Below, one piece after another: positions 41,154-50,299 of a stretch of 59,801 nucleotides of DNA (position 1 is its first letter; each line of letters begins with the position of its first letter). The translations under genes and the position numbers were made by a program. Under the pieces are notes generated by a model. It was not told the origin of the DNA. It saw nothing but the letters and a program-made list of their open reading frames with translations, and made no database searches. Origin of the DNA: Anaeromusa acidaminophila DSM 3853 (lineage in GTDB: Bacteria; Bacillota; Negativicutes; Anaeromusales; Anaeromusaceae); the NCBI RefSeq assembly GCF_000374545.1, contig NZ_KB894602.1, positions 1-59,801 on the forward strand, written 5' to 3'.

Positions 41154-43352
41154 ATGAGCGTACGGAAAAAAATGGTTCTTTCCTTTTCAGGCTTGTTTGC
41201 ATTGATACTGCTGCTTGTTTCGGCAGGCGGATATTTTTTTGTTAAAGAGCAGCTTTCAAGGCAGCTCGAGCAGCGGTTGGAAGCTTCTGTGGAGGCGCAA
41301 GAGCATCGCATAGAAGGCTGGCTGAATACGAAAAAAGCCGTTGTAGAATTAACGGGAAGCATGGTTCGGAAATTATCGGGCAATGCGGCCGTTGCTCCCG
41401 CTTGGCTTGGCGCATATCAAGGCATGGATAAAGACTTTTTGGATATGTATTTTTCGGATACTGCAGGGAAAATGGTCAGCGCCAACGGGTGGGCCCCTCC
41501 GGCTGGCTTTGATTCGCGCCAACGGGTTTGGTATCAAGCGGCGTCTAAGGCGAATAAGGCAGTGTTTAGCGATTTTTACATAGATGAAGGCTCTCGGAAA
41601 CTAACAGCCACGATTTCGATGCCTGTGTTTACCGCAGCGGGTCAAGTTAAGGGCGTCTTGGGAGCGGATATTTTCCTAACGGCGTTGCCTGAGTTTGTTA
41701 AAGACCTGCACTATGAAGGCGAAGGCCAGGCTTTTTTAATGAACCGCCAAGGGCTGATCGGCGTGCATCCGTCGGAGGAAATGATTTCAAAAAATGCACT
41801 GAATGCAGAAGCATACCCTGAACTGGCGGCGGCGTTGCAGCTTGCTCTGCAACAGGAGAATGGACAAGTTGCTTATAAAGAGCAAGGCGTAGAGCGGGTA
41901 TTGGTATACCGAGCCATTTCAGGAACACCATGGGTATTGTGTTTTCAAATGGAAAAAAGTTTAGTCTACCAGCCTCTGCAACAGCTTTTGCTGTTCTTTG
42001 CAGCCGTGACCTTGGGCGCTATTTGCCTGGTAGTGTTTGTGACGTACCGTCTGGCCGGGCGGATGGTTGAACCGTTGCAAGAGCTCAATGCCAAGGTGGG
42101 GGATTTGGCGCAGGGAGATTTGCGTGTTCGTGCGGCAGCCGAAGGCGACGACGAAGATGAAATAGTCCAATTAGCTGCTGGTTTTAATCAAATGGCGGAT
42201 GATTTGCAAAGCATGCTAAAAGATGTTCATAAAGCGACGGATGAGCTTCATACGCAGGCGAATATTCTTGTTGATACGGCGTCTCATGTAGCGGCGAATA
42301 CGCAGGAGTTAAGCGCGACAATGGGCGAAGTCAGCGCGGCAGTAGAAGAAATTACCGCCGGCTCGGAAGAAAATGCCAGCTCAGTAGTGCAGGTGGAAAA
42401 CCATGTTGCTAAGGTTGATGAAAAAGCGCACCAAATGTTTCAAGCGGCTACCGAGAGCGTCGGCGTTTCCTTGGAAGTTGCCAAACAAGTGGCTCAGGTG
42501 AGCGGTTGGATGGAAGAAATGTCTCAGAGCATTCAAAGAATGAGCCTGTTGTTGCAAAAAGTTTCTGTTTCTTGTAAGCATTCTTTGCAAATTGCAGGAC
42601 AGGCGCAGGCGCGTTCACAGGAAACAACCGCCATTATGACCGCGTTAAACGGCTCTTCTAAACAAATTAATAGCATTGTCGGCATCATTCGAACGATTGC
42701 GGAACAGACGAACATGTTGGCGCTGAATGCAACCATCGAAGCGGCGGGAGCTGGAGAAGCCGGCAAGGGTTTTGCCGTAGTCGCTAGGGAGGTAAAGGAG
42801 CTGTCGAGAAGAACCTCCGAAGAAGCAGGGCGCATTGCGGCGCAAATAGAGACGATGCAGGATGATATGGCCAGCGCAGTGAAAGCGGTGGAAAACATAA
42901 ATGGCGTTATTGGGGAAACAAGAAAAATTACTCGTTCCATTGCAGCTTCTGTTAACGAGGAGGATGTGAGCGAGCTGGAGGCGGAAGAGCGTCAGGAAAC
43001 AACGCTGCGCCAGGAAATGGCTTTGATTGTGGCTAAAAGTTCACATGTTGCGGAAAATGCGGTACTGGCCGCACAAGAAGTCAAAAATCTATCGCAAACC
43101 AATGAAGATATAGCGCAGCAAGCCGAATCGGTAGCTCAGAGTACTGGAGAAATGGCGCATATGATGCGAAATATTGCGGAAGCTACTCATGAAATCGCCA
43201 AAGGAACCCAAGCCATTTCGTGCAGCCTGCAGGAGTCGGAAAAAGCGATTGTTGATACCGCCGCCAAGGCGAGCACGGTTAGCGGCTGCGCCTATGAAAC
43301 CGAAGGCATGTCCGACAAGCTGAAAGAACTGGTAGCTAGATTTAAGGTCTAA
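41154..43352 (+). CDS. Methyl-accepting chemotaxis protein with dCache sensor
   Basis: A 732-residue transmembrane receptor: helix 1 (about 8-30), periplasmic dCache_1 domain (about 35-280), helix 2 (about 288-310), HAMP, then a long signalling coil. The sensor has [14 protein letters not shown] and GADI at the positions of the amino-acid-binding dCache motif. The hairpin tip reads [23 protein letters not shown], with Gly where the family has Arg (AARAGE). A charged stretch [11 protein letters not shown] interrupts the C-terminal coil arm, and no CheR pentapeptide ends it. ATG 41154 follows GGAGGG. It is the first gene of the operon with hybrid CheA and REC-GGDEF. Confidence 0.93.
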   Translation: MSVRKKMVLSFSGLFALILLLVSAGGYFFVKEQLSRQLEQRLEASVEAQEHRIEGWLNTKKAVVELTGSMVRKLSGNAAVAPAWLGAYQGMDKDFLDMYFSDTAGKMVSANGWAPPAGFDSRQRVWYQAASKANKAVFSDFYIDEGSRKLTATISMPVFTAAGQVKGVLGADIFLTALPEFVKDLHYEGEGQAFLMNRQGLIGVHPSEEMISKNALNAEAYPELAAALQLALQQENGQVAYKEQGVERVLVYRAISGTPWVLCFQMEKSLVYQPLQQLLLFFAAVTLGAICLVVFVTYRLAGRMVEPLQELNAKVGDLAQGDLRVRAAAEGDDEDEIVQLAAGFNQMADDLQSMLKDVHKATDELHTQANILVDTASHVAANTQELSATMGEVSAAVEEITAGSEENASSVVQVENHVAKVDEKAHQMFQAATESVGVSLEVAKQVAQVSGWMEEMSQSIQRMSLLLQKVSVSCKHSLQIAGQAQARSQETTAIMTALNGSSKQINSIVGIIRTIAEQTNMLALNATIEAAGAGEAGKGFAVVAREVKELSRRTSEEAGRIAAQIETMQDDMASAVKAVENINGVIGETRKITRSIAASVNEEDVSELEAEERQETTLRQEMALIVAKSSHVAENAVLAAQEVKNLSQTNEDIAQQAESVAQSTGEMAHMMRNIAEATHEIAKGTQAISCSLQESEKAIVDTAAKASTVSGCAYETEGMSDKLKELVARFKV

Positions 43353-43391
43353 TTTTTGCCGTTGTAGAGGCCGAATTGCAGGTGAATGACG

Positions 43392-45956
43392 ATGGAAACC
43401 GATGAGGAATTGCGACAAGAATTCGTGCTGGAGGCAAAAGCTCATTTGGCGGCGATGGAAGAAGCGTTGTTGAGGCTGGAAAAGCATTCCGCCGATGAAG
43501 AGGCTGTACGAGTTATTTTGCGCGGGGCGCATAGTATAAAAGGAACGGCTGGCTTTTTTTCAATGGAAGCATTGGTGCGAGTGGCGCATAGTTTGGAATC
43601 TTTTTTGGGAAGCATCAGAGAACGGCAGGCTATTGTGACATCTCCTATGATGGATGCGCTGTTGAATGTATTGGATGCGCTTCGCAAGCTGTTGCAGAGT
43701 CCGCCTGAAGTTGCGCTGACTCCAGATGTGGAGGCGGTGTTGAAGCGGCTTCAGGAGCAGCTGGAAGAAAAGCCTTCGGTAACGTCCTGTTATCCCGGTG
43801 CGGTTGAGGAAGAAAAGGAAGAAATCGGCGAAGGGCTGTCTGTTTTAAACAGCACCGATGAATATGTGCGTGTAAACAAACGAATTTTAAATGATTTGCT
43901 AGCTCTGGCGGGAGAAATGGTTTTACGCCGCAATCAACTTCTCAGGCTTTCTCAGCAAATGCAGGGGATGCCGCAATTAGAAGCGGTTTCCAATGGCATT
44001 GACGAGTTGACGACGCAATTGCAGAAAAAGATATTGCAAACGCGCATGCAGCCTATGGGCGGGATTTTGAATAAATTTCCGCGTATTGTCAGGGATTTAT
44101 CACGCAAACTGGGGAAAGAAGTGTCACTGCATCTTTCGGGGTTGGAAGTTGAATTAGATCGCTCCATGATTGAGGCGTTAATGGATCCGATGAACCACTT
44201 GATACGAAATGCCCTAGATCATGGCATTGAAGAGCCAAGTATGCGGCGACAACTGAAAAAATCCAGCCAGGCGTCTTTGGCAATTCGGGCGTATCATGAA
44301 AGCGAACGCGTTGTGATCGAGGTTAGTGACGACGGCAGGGGCATTTCTTTGAAGCGCATCAAGGAAACGGCTGTGCAAAAAGGATTCGCAACGGAAAAAG
44401 AACTGGAGCTGCTGAGCTCAGGTCAATTGCTGCGCTTTGTGTTGCATCCCGCTTTTTCTACGGCGCAAACGGTAACTGACTTATCGGGGCGCGGCGTAGG
44501 GCTGGATGTAGTAAAAGCGAATATTGAAAAGATCGGCGGAAAAATCGAAATTGAATCTTGCGAGGGGCAAGGGACGACATTTCGCCTGGTGCTGCCGTTG
44601 ACTCTGGCTATTATATCCGCCTTTATCGTGTTGTCCCAAGGGCAAACATTTGCCATTCCCCAAGCCAATGTGAGGGAATTAGTGTTGATCTTGCCTGACA
44701 GCGGGCGTGATAAACGATTGGAGAAAGTCAATGGAAAGCCAGTTCTGCGTCTGCGCGGACAATGCATGCCTCTTGTATACCTTCGTGAATTATTAGGAGA
44801 GGACAATGCCAGCGAGACTCTTTCAGCCGATGAATATGTGCGGATTTTAGTGATCAAGGCCGGGGCGCAGGACTACGCATTGGCGGTAGATTCCGTCTAT
44901 GATACGGAAGAAGTGCTGGTCAAGCCGGTACCGGAAGTGATGAAAAGCAGAAAGATCTATTCCGGCCTGACGGTGCTTGGAGATGGCAACGTTGCGATGA
45001 TTTTGGATGCGGAGGGACTTTGCTTAGAAGCTGGACTTGCGTTAGGAGAAAAGAAGCTGGTTCCAGCCGAAGCATTTATTTCGGAGCGTGCTGAGCAAGA
45101 GGAAATGTATTTGCTTTTGTTTCAGTGCAGCGGGCCGGAGCAACTGGCGGCGGATTTGTCTTTCGTTGCCAGGATTGAAGAAATTTCACGCGATCAATTG
45201 CAAGAAGTCGGGGGCAAGCAGTATGCGCTGCTTCAAGGAGAGACGTTGCGTGTTTTTCAGCCTGAAGAATATTTGCCGTTTGCCAGCAATGCGCTTGCGC
45301 AGGAGAAGCTGTATGTAATTGTTACTAAGAAGCTTCACGCGAAAGTAGGTTTTTTAGCAAGCGTTATTCACGATGCGATTCGTTTACACTTGGTGTTGGA
45401 TGAACACGGCGTACAAGGAAACGGCATAATCGGTTCCGCGCAAGTCGACGGGCGTATTGTAACGGTATTGGATTTGCATAGCCTTGTTATGTATGCGGCA
45501 CCGGAATACAATAAAAGAATAGGGTTGCCAGAGGGAGTTTTTGATAAACCGCTGGACCGGAAAACAAGGGTTTTACTGGCGGAAGATTCGCCGGTATTTG
45601 CCCGGCTAGTTCAAAGCTGTTTGACGAGTGCCGGCTATATAGTGAAGATCGCCGAAAACGGAAAAATAGCATGGGATTATTTGCAAGAAAAGTCTTTTGA
45701 CGTGCTTATTAGCGACATGGAAATGCCGGAGCTGGACGGACTGGAATTGATTGCGTTATTGCGAAGCCAGGAAAGACTTAAAGCTATGCCTGCCGTCGCG
45801 CTGACTTCTTTGGCGGATGAAGAACATCGCAAGCAAGCGTTGCAGTCAGGATTTGACCGCTACTTAGTGAAGCTGGATCGCAGAGAATTGTTGGAGACCC
45901 TTCAAGAGTTACGATTAGAGTCGGCGAGGGAGGTGCAAGATGGAGGAGAGGCCTAA
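43392..45956 (+). CDS. Hybrid CheA kinase: Hpt - kinase - CheW - CheW - receiver
   Basis: An 854-residue CheA-type kinase. The Hpt domain (1-110) has phospho-acceptor His47 in RGAHSIKGTAGFF. A short linker without an obvious P2 domain leads to dimerisation helices (about 155-215) and an HATPase with HLIRNALDHGIE, DDGRGIS and GRGVGLDVV. Two CheW-like domains follow (about 402-540 and 565-705). A receiver (about 725-845) has AEDSP, ISDMEMPELDG and YLVKLD. ATG 43392 fits the ribosome site CAGGTGA. It overlaps the next gene by 17 bases. Built-in CheW domains may remove the need for a separate CheW. Confidence 0.93.
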   Translation: METDEELRQEFVLEAKAHLAAMEEALLRLEKHSADEEAVRVILRGAHSIKGTAGFFSMEALVRVAHSLESFLGSIRERQAIVTSPMMDALLNVLDALRKLLQSPPEVALTPDVEAVLKRLQEQLEEKPSVTSCYPGAVEEEKEEIGEGLSVLNSTDEYVRVNKRILNDLLALAGEMVLRRNQLLRLSQQMQGMPQLEAVSNGIDELTTQLQKKILQTRMQPMGGILNKFPRIVRDLSRKLGKEVSLHLSGLEVELDRSMIEALMDPMNHLIRNALDHGIEEPSMRRQLKKSSQASLAIRAYHESERVVIEVSDDGRGISLKRIKETAVQKGFATEKELELLSSGQLLRFVLHPAFSTAQTVTDLSGRGVGLDVVKANIEKIGGKIEIESCEGQGTTFRLVLPLTLAIISAFIVLSQGQTFAIPQANVRELVLILPDSGRDKRLEKVNGKPVLRLRGQCMPLVYLRELLGEDNASETLSADEYVRILVIKAGAQDYALAVDSVYDTEEVLVKPVPEVMKSRKIYSGLTVLGDGNVAMILDAEGLCLEAGLALGEKKLVPAEAFISERAEQEEMYLLLFQCSGPEQLAADLSFVARIEEISRDQLQEVGGKQYALLQGETLRVFQPEEYLPFASNALAQEKLYVIVTKKLHAKVGFLASVIHDAIRLHLVLDEHGVQGNGIIGSAQVDGRIVTVLDLHSLVMYAAPEYNKRIGLPEGVFDKPLDRKTRVLLAEDSPVFARLVQSCLTSAGYIVKIAENGKIAWDYLQEKSFDVLISDMEMPELDGLELIALLRSQERLKAMPAVALTSLADEEHRKQALQSGFDRYLVKLDRRELLETLQELRLESAREVQDGGEA

Positions 45957-46923
45957 AATACTTGTAGTTGACGATAGTCTGGTAGAGCTTAAAATTATTC
46001 GCAAACGGCTAGGAGAGCAATATCACGTATTGCTGGCTGCGAGTGGCGCGGAAGCTTTGGAATTGCTGAAAAAAGAAACGGTAGACCTAATCTTGCTGGA
46101 TATATTGATGCCGGAGATGGATGGTATTTCGGTTTGTAAAATTCTCAAGTCGGCGGAAGCGACGCTGGAAATTCCCGTGTTGTTTCTAACGGCGTTGGCT
46201 GACTCTCAGAGCATTGTCGAGGGGTTTACGGCTGGAGGGCAGGATTATATTACGAAACCGTTTCAAGAGGACGAGTTTCGAGCGCGCGTGAAAGTTCACC
46301 TGGAATTGAGGCAGGCCAAAAAGCAGTTAGAACGGTATGCGACGGAACTTGAGGAAAAAAATATGCTGTTGCAGACGCTGCTGGATAAGATGGAAAAAAC
46401 AGTCCGCACCGATTATCTTACAGGTCTGGAAAATCGGCGCAGCGCCACGAAACGCTTGCGTGAGGAACTGGCCAGAATGCGTCGCCGAGGCGAGTCGGGA
46501 AGCTTGCTTTTGGCGGATATCGATTCGTTTAAAGTGATTAATGATACCTATGGTCATGAAGCCGGCGACGTAGTGCTGCAACTGGTATCGCATCGAATGG
46601 AGACGGCTGTGCGTGAAGAAGATATTGTCGCCCGCTGGGGAGGGGAAGAGTTCTTAATCCTTTTGCCGGAACTTTCTTTGCCGGAAGCGCTGCATGTTGC
46701 CGAGCGCATCCGCAAAACCATCTCGCAAGAACCGGTTATCTATCAAGGAGAAAAGCTGGAGATAACGGTTACTCTAGGCGTGGCGGCAATAGATGTGAAC
46801 GTAGGCATGGAGGAAAGTATCAAACGAGCGGATCAAGCCTTATATGAAGGGAAGCATCAGAGCAAGAATTGTGTTGCCTACTGCGGGGCGGAAGGTCAGT
46901 GCTTAGTATGCCGTGAAAATTAA
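45940..46923 (+). CDS. Response regulator diguanylate cyclase (REC-GGDEF) of the chemosensory operon
   Basis: A 327-residue protein. The receiver (1-125) has VVDDS, phosphoacceptor Asp in LLDILMPEMDG and TKPF. A coiled linker (about 130-160) leads to a GGDEF domain with ARWGGEEF and an REED inhibitory site. The last 15 residues hold three cysteines (NCVAYCGAEGQCLVC has four counting the first), an unusual ending. It overlaps the hybrid CheA gene by 17 bases, so it is the likely phosphorylation target and would turn the chemoreceptor signal into c-di-GMP, in the manner of WspR. Confidence 0.94.
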   Translation: MEERPKILVVDDSLVELKIIRKRLGEQYHVLLAASGAEALELLKKETVDLILLDILMPEMDGISVCKILKSAEATLEIPVLFLTALADSQSIVEGFTAGGQDYITKPFQEDEFRARVKVHLELRQAKKQLERYATELEEKNMLLQTLLDKMEKTVRTDYLTGLENRRSATKRLREELARMRRRGESGSLLLADIDSFKVINDTYGHEAGDVVLQLVSHRMETAVREEDIVARWGGEEFLILLPELSLPEALHVAERIRKTISQEPVIYQGEKLEITVTLGVAAIDVNVGMEESIKRADQALYEGKHQSKNCVAYCGAEGQCLVCREN

Positions 46924-47066
46924 TATTCTTTTTGGTTATTTGTTGCATAAAAAATATTCATTTCCATTATAGAAAAAATTGTCTTACAATACAGATGGAA
47001 TGACGGACAAGAAGTATCCTAACGAGGGAAAAAGCGAAAGACGCTTATTTTACGAGGAGGGTTAGT

Positions 47067-48023
47067 ATGAAAACGGTATTTTTGAATGCAACCAAATTGG
47101 ATTTCGATCAAAAGCTGGATTTTTCATCGGTACAGGCGCTGACAGAGTTGACAAACTACGACGACACGAGCAATGAACAAATTTTGGAGCGGGTACAAGG
47201 ACAGACGGTTGTAATTACCAAGGAAATGCCAGTAGGCAAGGATGTAATTTCCAAATTTCCGGATTCGGTTAAGCTGATCTGTGAAGCAGGTACCGGCTAT
47301 AATAACATTGATATTGCGGCTGCCCGCGAAAAAGGAATTTCCGTTTGCAATATCCCCAGCTACAGTACGGTGGCGGTAGCGCAATTGGCGATGACCTTTG
47401 TGCTTAATCTCAGCGCATCACTGCCGCAGCAGCAAAGTATGCTGGGACGCAAGGATTTTTCCAACTTTACGAAGTTCTTGCAAGTGCCGCACTTTGAAGT
47501 GGCCGGCAAAACGCTGGGGGTTATCGGTGCTGGCGCTATTGGCCGTGAGTCGATCAAAATCGGCGTGGCTTTGGGCATGAACGTGCTGGTGTATGATCCC
47601 TTCCCGAAAGAGTGGACTGAAGGCAATGTGAAAAACGCTTCTCTGGAAGACGTATTGCGCCAAAGCGACTTCATTACGCTCCATTGCCCGCTTATGGACA
47701 GCACGCGGCAGATCATCAATAAAGAGCGCATTGCCCTGATGAAGCCTACGGCGTATATCGTCAATACTTCGCGCGGCGCGCTGATCAAAGAAGACGATTT
47801 GATCGAGGCGCTGCAGCAAGGACGCCTTGCGGGCGCCGCCTTGGATGTACAGGACCCAGAACCGCCTGCGCTCGACAATCCTCTCTTTGCGATGGATAAT
47901 GTGATTATGACGCCGCATATCGGCTGGCGCCGCTACGAATCGCGCCAACGTCTGGTGGATTTAGTTGCGGAGAACATTAAAGCGTTTATTGACGGCAAAA
48001 CCGTTAATGTAGTAAACAAATAA
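47067..48023 (+). CDS. D-2-hydroxyacid dehydrogenase
   Basis: A 318-residue NAD-dependent 2-hydroxyacid dehydrogenase. The Rossmann motif GVIGAGAIGRE is near residue 150. The substrate arginine is in VNTSRGALI, the catalytic Glu region in ALDVQDPEPP, and the catalytic His in MTPHIGW. It may act on lactate, glycerate or a branched hydroxyacid in fermentation; the substrate is not decidable. AGGAGG precedes the ATG. It stands alone and ends in a strong terminator. Confidence 0.92.
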   Translation: MKTVFLNATKLDFDQKLDFSSVQALTELTNYDDTSNEQILERVQGQTVVITKEMPVGKDVISKFPDSVKLICEAGTGYNNIDIAAAREKGISVCNIPSYSTVAVAQLAMTFVLNLSASLPQQQSMLGRKDFSNFTKFLQVPHFEVAGKTLGVIGAGAIGRESIKIGVALGMNVLVYDPFPKEWTEGNVKNASLEDVLRQSDFITLHCPLMDSTRQIINKERIALMKPTAYIVNTSRGALIKEDDLIEALQQGRLAGAALDVQDPEPPALDNPLFAMDNVIMTPHIGWRRYESRQRLVDLVAENIKAFIDGKTVNVVNK

Positions 48024-48049
48024 AGATTGAAGTACCGAAATTCATCAAG

Positions 48050-48090
48050 CAAGCCTGTGTCATGAGAATGATGTAGGCTTGTTTTTCTTT
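48050..48090 (+). terminator. Rho-independent terminator
   Basis: CAAGCCTGTGTCAT pairs with ATGATGTAGGCTTG (14 bp with wobbles) around a GAGA loop, followed by TTTTTCTTTT. Confidence 0.9.
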
Positions 48091-48209
48091 TCAAGGACGG
48101 CAGGGGGAAGAATCAATGACGCCGAAAAGTAGCAGAAGGTAGTTCGCGGCGGGAAGGGAGCCTGGAGGCGTTCCTGTTTTTTTGCAGCTTGAAAGAAAGG
48201 GGATTGAAC

Positions 48210-49430
48210 ATGAACATTTGTTGGCAAGATAATCGTTCTAGTAAATTTTACCAACATCCAGCGAGCTCTCCGGAGAAATTTTCTTTAGAGGAGACTGCAA
48301 AAGTTCGCGCTTTTCACAGCAGCTTTCCGCAGTACCAGCCCACGCCTTTGCGTTCGTTGCCTCGATTGGCGGAACTCTTGGGAGTCGGGGGAATTTATGT
48401 AAAAGATGAGTCCTTCCGATTTGGTCTCAATGCGTTTAAAGGCCTTGGCGGTTCGTATGCTATGGGGAAGTATTTAGCAGAGCGCCTGGGGATGGATATT
48501 AGCGAGCTTCCTTTTTCAAGATTAACGGGGGCTGAGGTAAAAGCCCGCTTGGGAGATATTACCTTTGCGACGACGACCGATGGCAATCACGGACGAGGCG
48601 TAGCTTGGACGGCGAAGATGTTGCAGCAAAAAGCGGTGGTGTATATGCCGAAAGGCTCGACGGAATATCGTTTGGAAGCGATTCGGCAAGAAGGCGCTGA
48701 GGCGGAAATTATGGACTGGAATTATGACGATACGGTTCGTTATACAGCCCGTCGAGCGGCGGAAGAAGGCTGGGTTATTGTTCAAGATACGGCATGGGAA
48801 GGATATGAAGAAATTCCACTTTGGATTATGCAAGGATATGCGACCATGGCGGATGAGGCGTTGGAACAGTTAAAACAAGACCATGGCTTAACGGCGCCTA
48901 GTCATGTAATGATTCAAGCGGGTGTCGGTTCTTTGGCAGGCATGCTGCAAGGCGTACTGGCGGCGCGCTATGGAGAGGAGCGGCCTCGTTTAGCCGTGGT
49001 GGAAGCACGCCCAGCTGATTGTTTGTATCGTTCTGCCGTAGCGAATGACGGCAGTCCTCATGCGGTTGGAGGCGATTTGACTACCATTATGGCGGGGTTG
49101 GCCTGCGGCGAAGCAAATTATATGGGTTGGGAATTGTTGCGGGATTACGGGGAATTCTTTTTCTCCTGCTCCGATGAAGTAGCGGCGCGCGGTATGCGCG
49201 TGCTTGGCAATCCGCTTCGCGGCGATGCACAGGTGATTTCCGGAGAATCCGGAGCGGTGCCGCTTGGGCTGCTATCCTTGTTGCTGGAGCGCAGCGAATG
49301 GCGAGAAGCTAAGGAAATGATGGGCCTTACATCGCAATCTCAAATCTTGCTGTTTAGTACGGAAGGGGATACGGATCCTCAGCGTTACCGTGATGTTGTC
49401 TGGGACGGCAGCTATTCCAGCGGTCGATAA
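48210..49430 (+). CDS. Diaminopropionate ammonia-lyase
   Basis: A 406-residue PLP-dependent enzyme of the YgeX type, splitting 2,3-diaminopropionate to pyruvate and two ammonia. The PLP lysine lies in NAFKGLGGSYA. TTDGNHGRGVAW and QAGVGSLAGML match the family, and GGDLTTIMAGLACG is typical. ATG 48210 follows AAAGGGG. Adjacent ygeY or related purine-type genes are absent; the next gene is 100 bases away. Confidence 0.93.
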   Translation: MNICWQDNRSSKFYQHPASSPEKFSLEETAKVRAFHSSFPQYQPTPLRSLPRLAELLGVGGIYVKDESFRFGLNAFKGLGGSYAMGKYLAERLGMDISELPFSRLTGAEVKARLGDITFATTTDGNHGRGVAWTAKMLQQKAVVYMPKGSTEYRLEAIRQEGAEAEIMDWNYDDTVRYTARRAAEEGWVIVQDTAWEGYEEIPLWIMQGYATMADEALEQLKQDHGLTAPSHVMIQAGVGSLAGMLQGVLAARYGEERPRLAVVEARPADCLYRSAVANDGSPHAVGGDLTTIMAGLACGEANYMGWELLRDYGEFFFSCSDEVAARGMRVLGNPLRGDAQVISGESGAVPLGLLSLLLERSEWREAKEMMGLTSQSQILLFSTEGDTDPQRYRDVVWDGSYSSGR

Positions 49431-49530
49431 ATTTGAGATAAAAGGGAGACTGTAATTGCCGCCTAAGCAGGGAGAAGTCTTTTATATGGCGAAAATACAA
49501 GTAAATACTGTCTAAGGAAGTGAACCGGAA

Positions 49531-49887
49531 ATGGTGAAAATTAGCGGGCAGGCTCAGCGTTTGCGCGTGTATGTGGGAGAGTCGGATCGGTATCAAGGAC
49601 AGCCTGTATACCATGCCATTGTCGCGAAGGCCAAGGCGCTGGATTTGGCTGGCGCTTCGGTGTTTCGCGGCTTGGAGGGCTTTGGCGCCAATAGCCGGAT
49701 TCATACATCGCGTTTGGTAGAGCTATCTAGTGATTTGCCGATTGTGGTGGAACTAGTAGATAGCGAAGAATACATCGCCAAGCTGCTGCCATTTTTGGAT
49801 GAAGCCGTAGGGCAGGGCATGGTAACCTTGGAGAACATCGAAGTGGTTCATTATCGCCACAACGACGGCAAGGAGAAAATACGATGA
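49531..49887 (+). CDS. DUF190-family protein
   Basis: A 118-residue ferredoxin-like, PII-resembling protein of the DUF190 family (YVGESDRYQGQPVYHAIV, SVFRGLEGFGANSRIHTSR). DUF190 genes often sit next to crcB, as here, where the start of crcB overlaps the stop by four bases. It is thought to modulate the channel, but the role is not established. A GGAAGTGAACC site precedes the ATG. Confidence 0.9.
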   Translation: MVKISGQAQRLRVYVGESDRYQGQPVYHAIVAKAKALDLAGASVFRGLEGFGANSRIHTSRLVELSSDLPIVVELVDSEEYIAKLLPFLDEAVGQGMVTLENIEVVHYRHNDGKEKIR

Positions 49888-50267
49888 GCATGGCCTTGGA
49901 TCTGGCGATTATCGCTTTTGGCGGCGGGATGGGGGCTGTGACGCGGTACTTGGTTACCATTTGGGCGGCGGAGCGTTTTGGCAGCGCTTTTCCCTATGGA
50001 ACGTTGTTGGTAAATGTGGCCGGTTCCTTTATTATCGGGTTATTTATGACCCTGTTTTTAGAACGATTGGAATTGGATCCGCAATGGCGTTTATTTATAT
50101 CCGTAGGCTTTCTAGGCGGTCTGACAACCTTTTCTTCCTTTAGCTATGAAACGCTGCGGTTGGTCCAGGAAGGGGCTATGAGTCAGGCCTTCGCCAATGC
50201 AGGCAGCAATGTGATCCTTTGCTTGGCATCTACTTGGGCGGGCTTTTTCTGCGCACGTCTGTGGTAG
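49884..50267 (+). CDS. crcB: CrcB/FluC fluoride channel
   Basis: A 127-residue four-helix membrane protein that exports fluoride as an antiparallel dimer. Signature motifs GGGMGAVTRY, GTLLVNVAGSFIIG and GGLTTFSSFSYE are all present; the last contains the polar track and phenylalanines lining the pore. It is overlapped with DUF190 (ATGA). Only one crcB is seen here. No fluoride riboswitch was recognised upstream. Confidence 0.95.
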   Translation: MSMALDLAIIAFGGGMGAVTRYLVTIWAAERFGSAFPYGTLLVNVAGSFIIGLFMTLFLERLELDPQWRLFISVGFLGGLTTFSSFSYETLRLVQEGAMSQAFANAGSNVILCLASTWAGFFCARLW

Positions 50268-50299
50268 AGGACGGAGAGAATAAGAAGGAGGCGGGACAG

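Noticed and set aside
49431-49530. Fluoride riboswitch before DUF190/crcB
   Set aside because: The conserved crcB-motif core is not recognisable; only a weak hairpin (ATAAAAG with CTTTTAT) is present.
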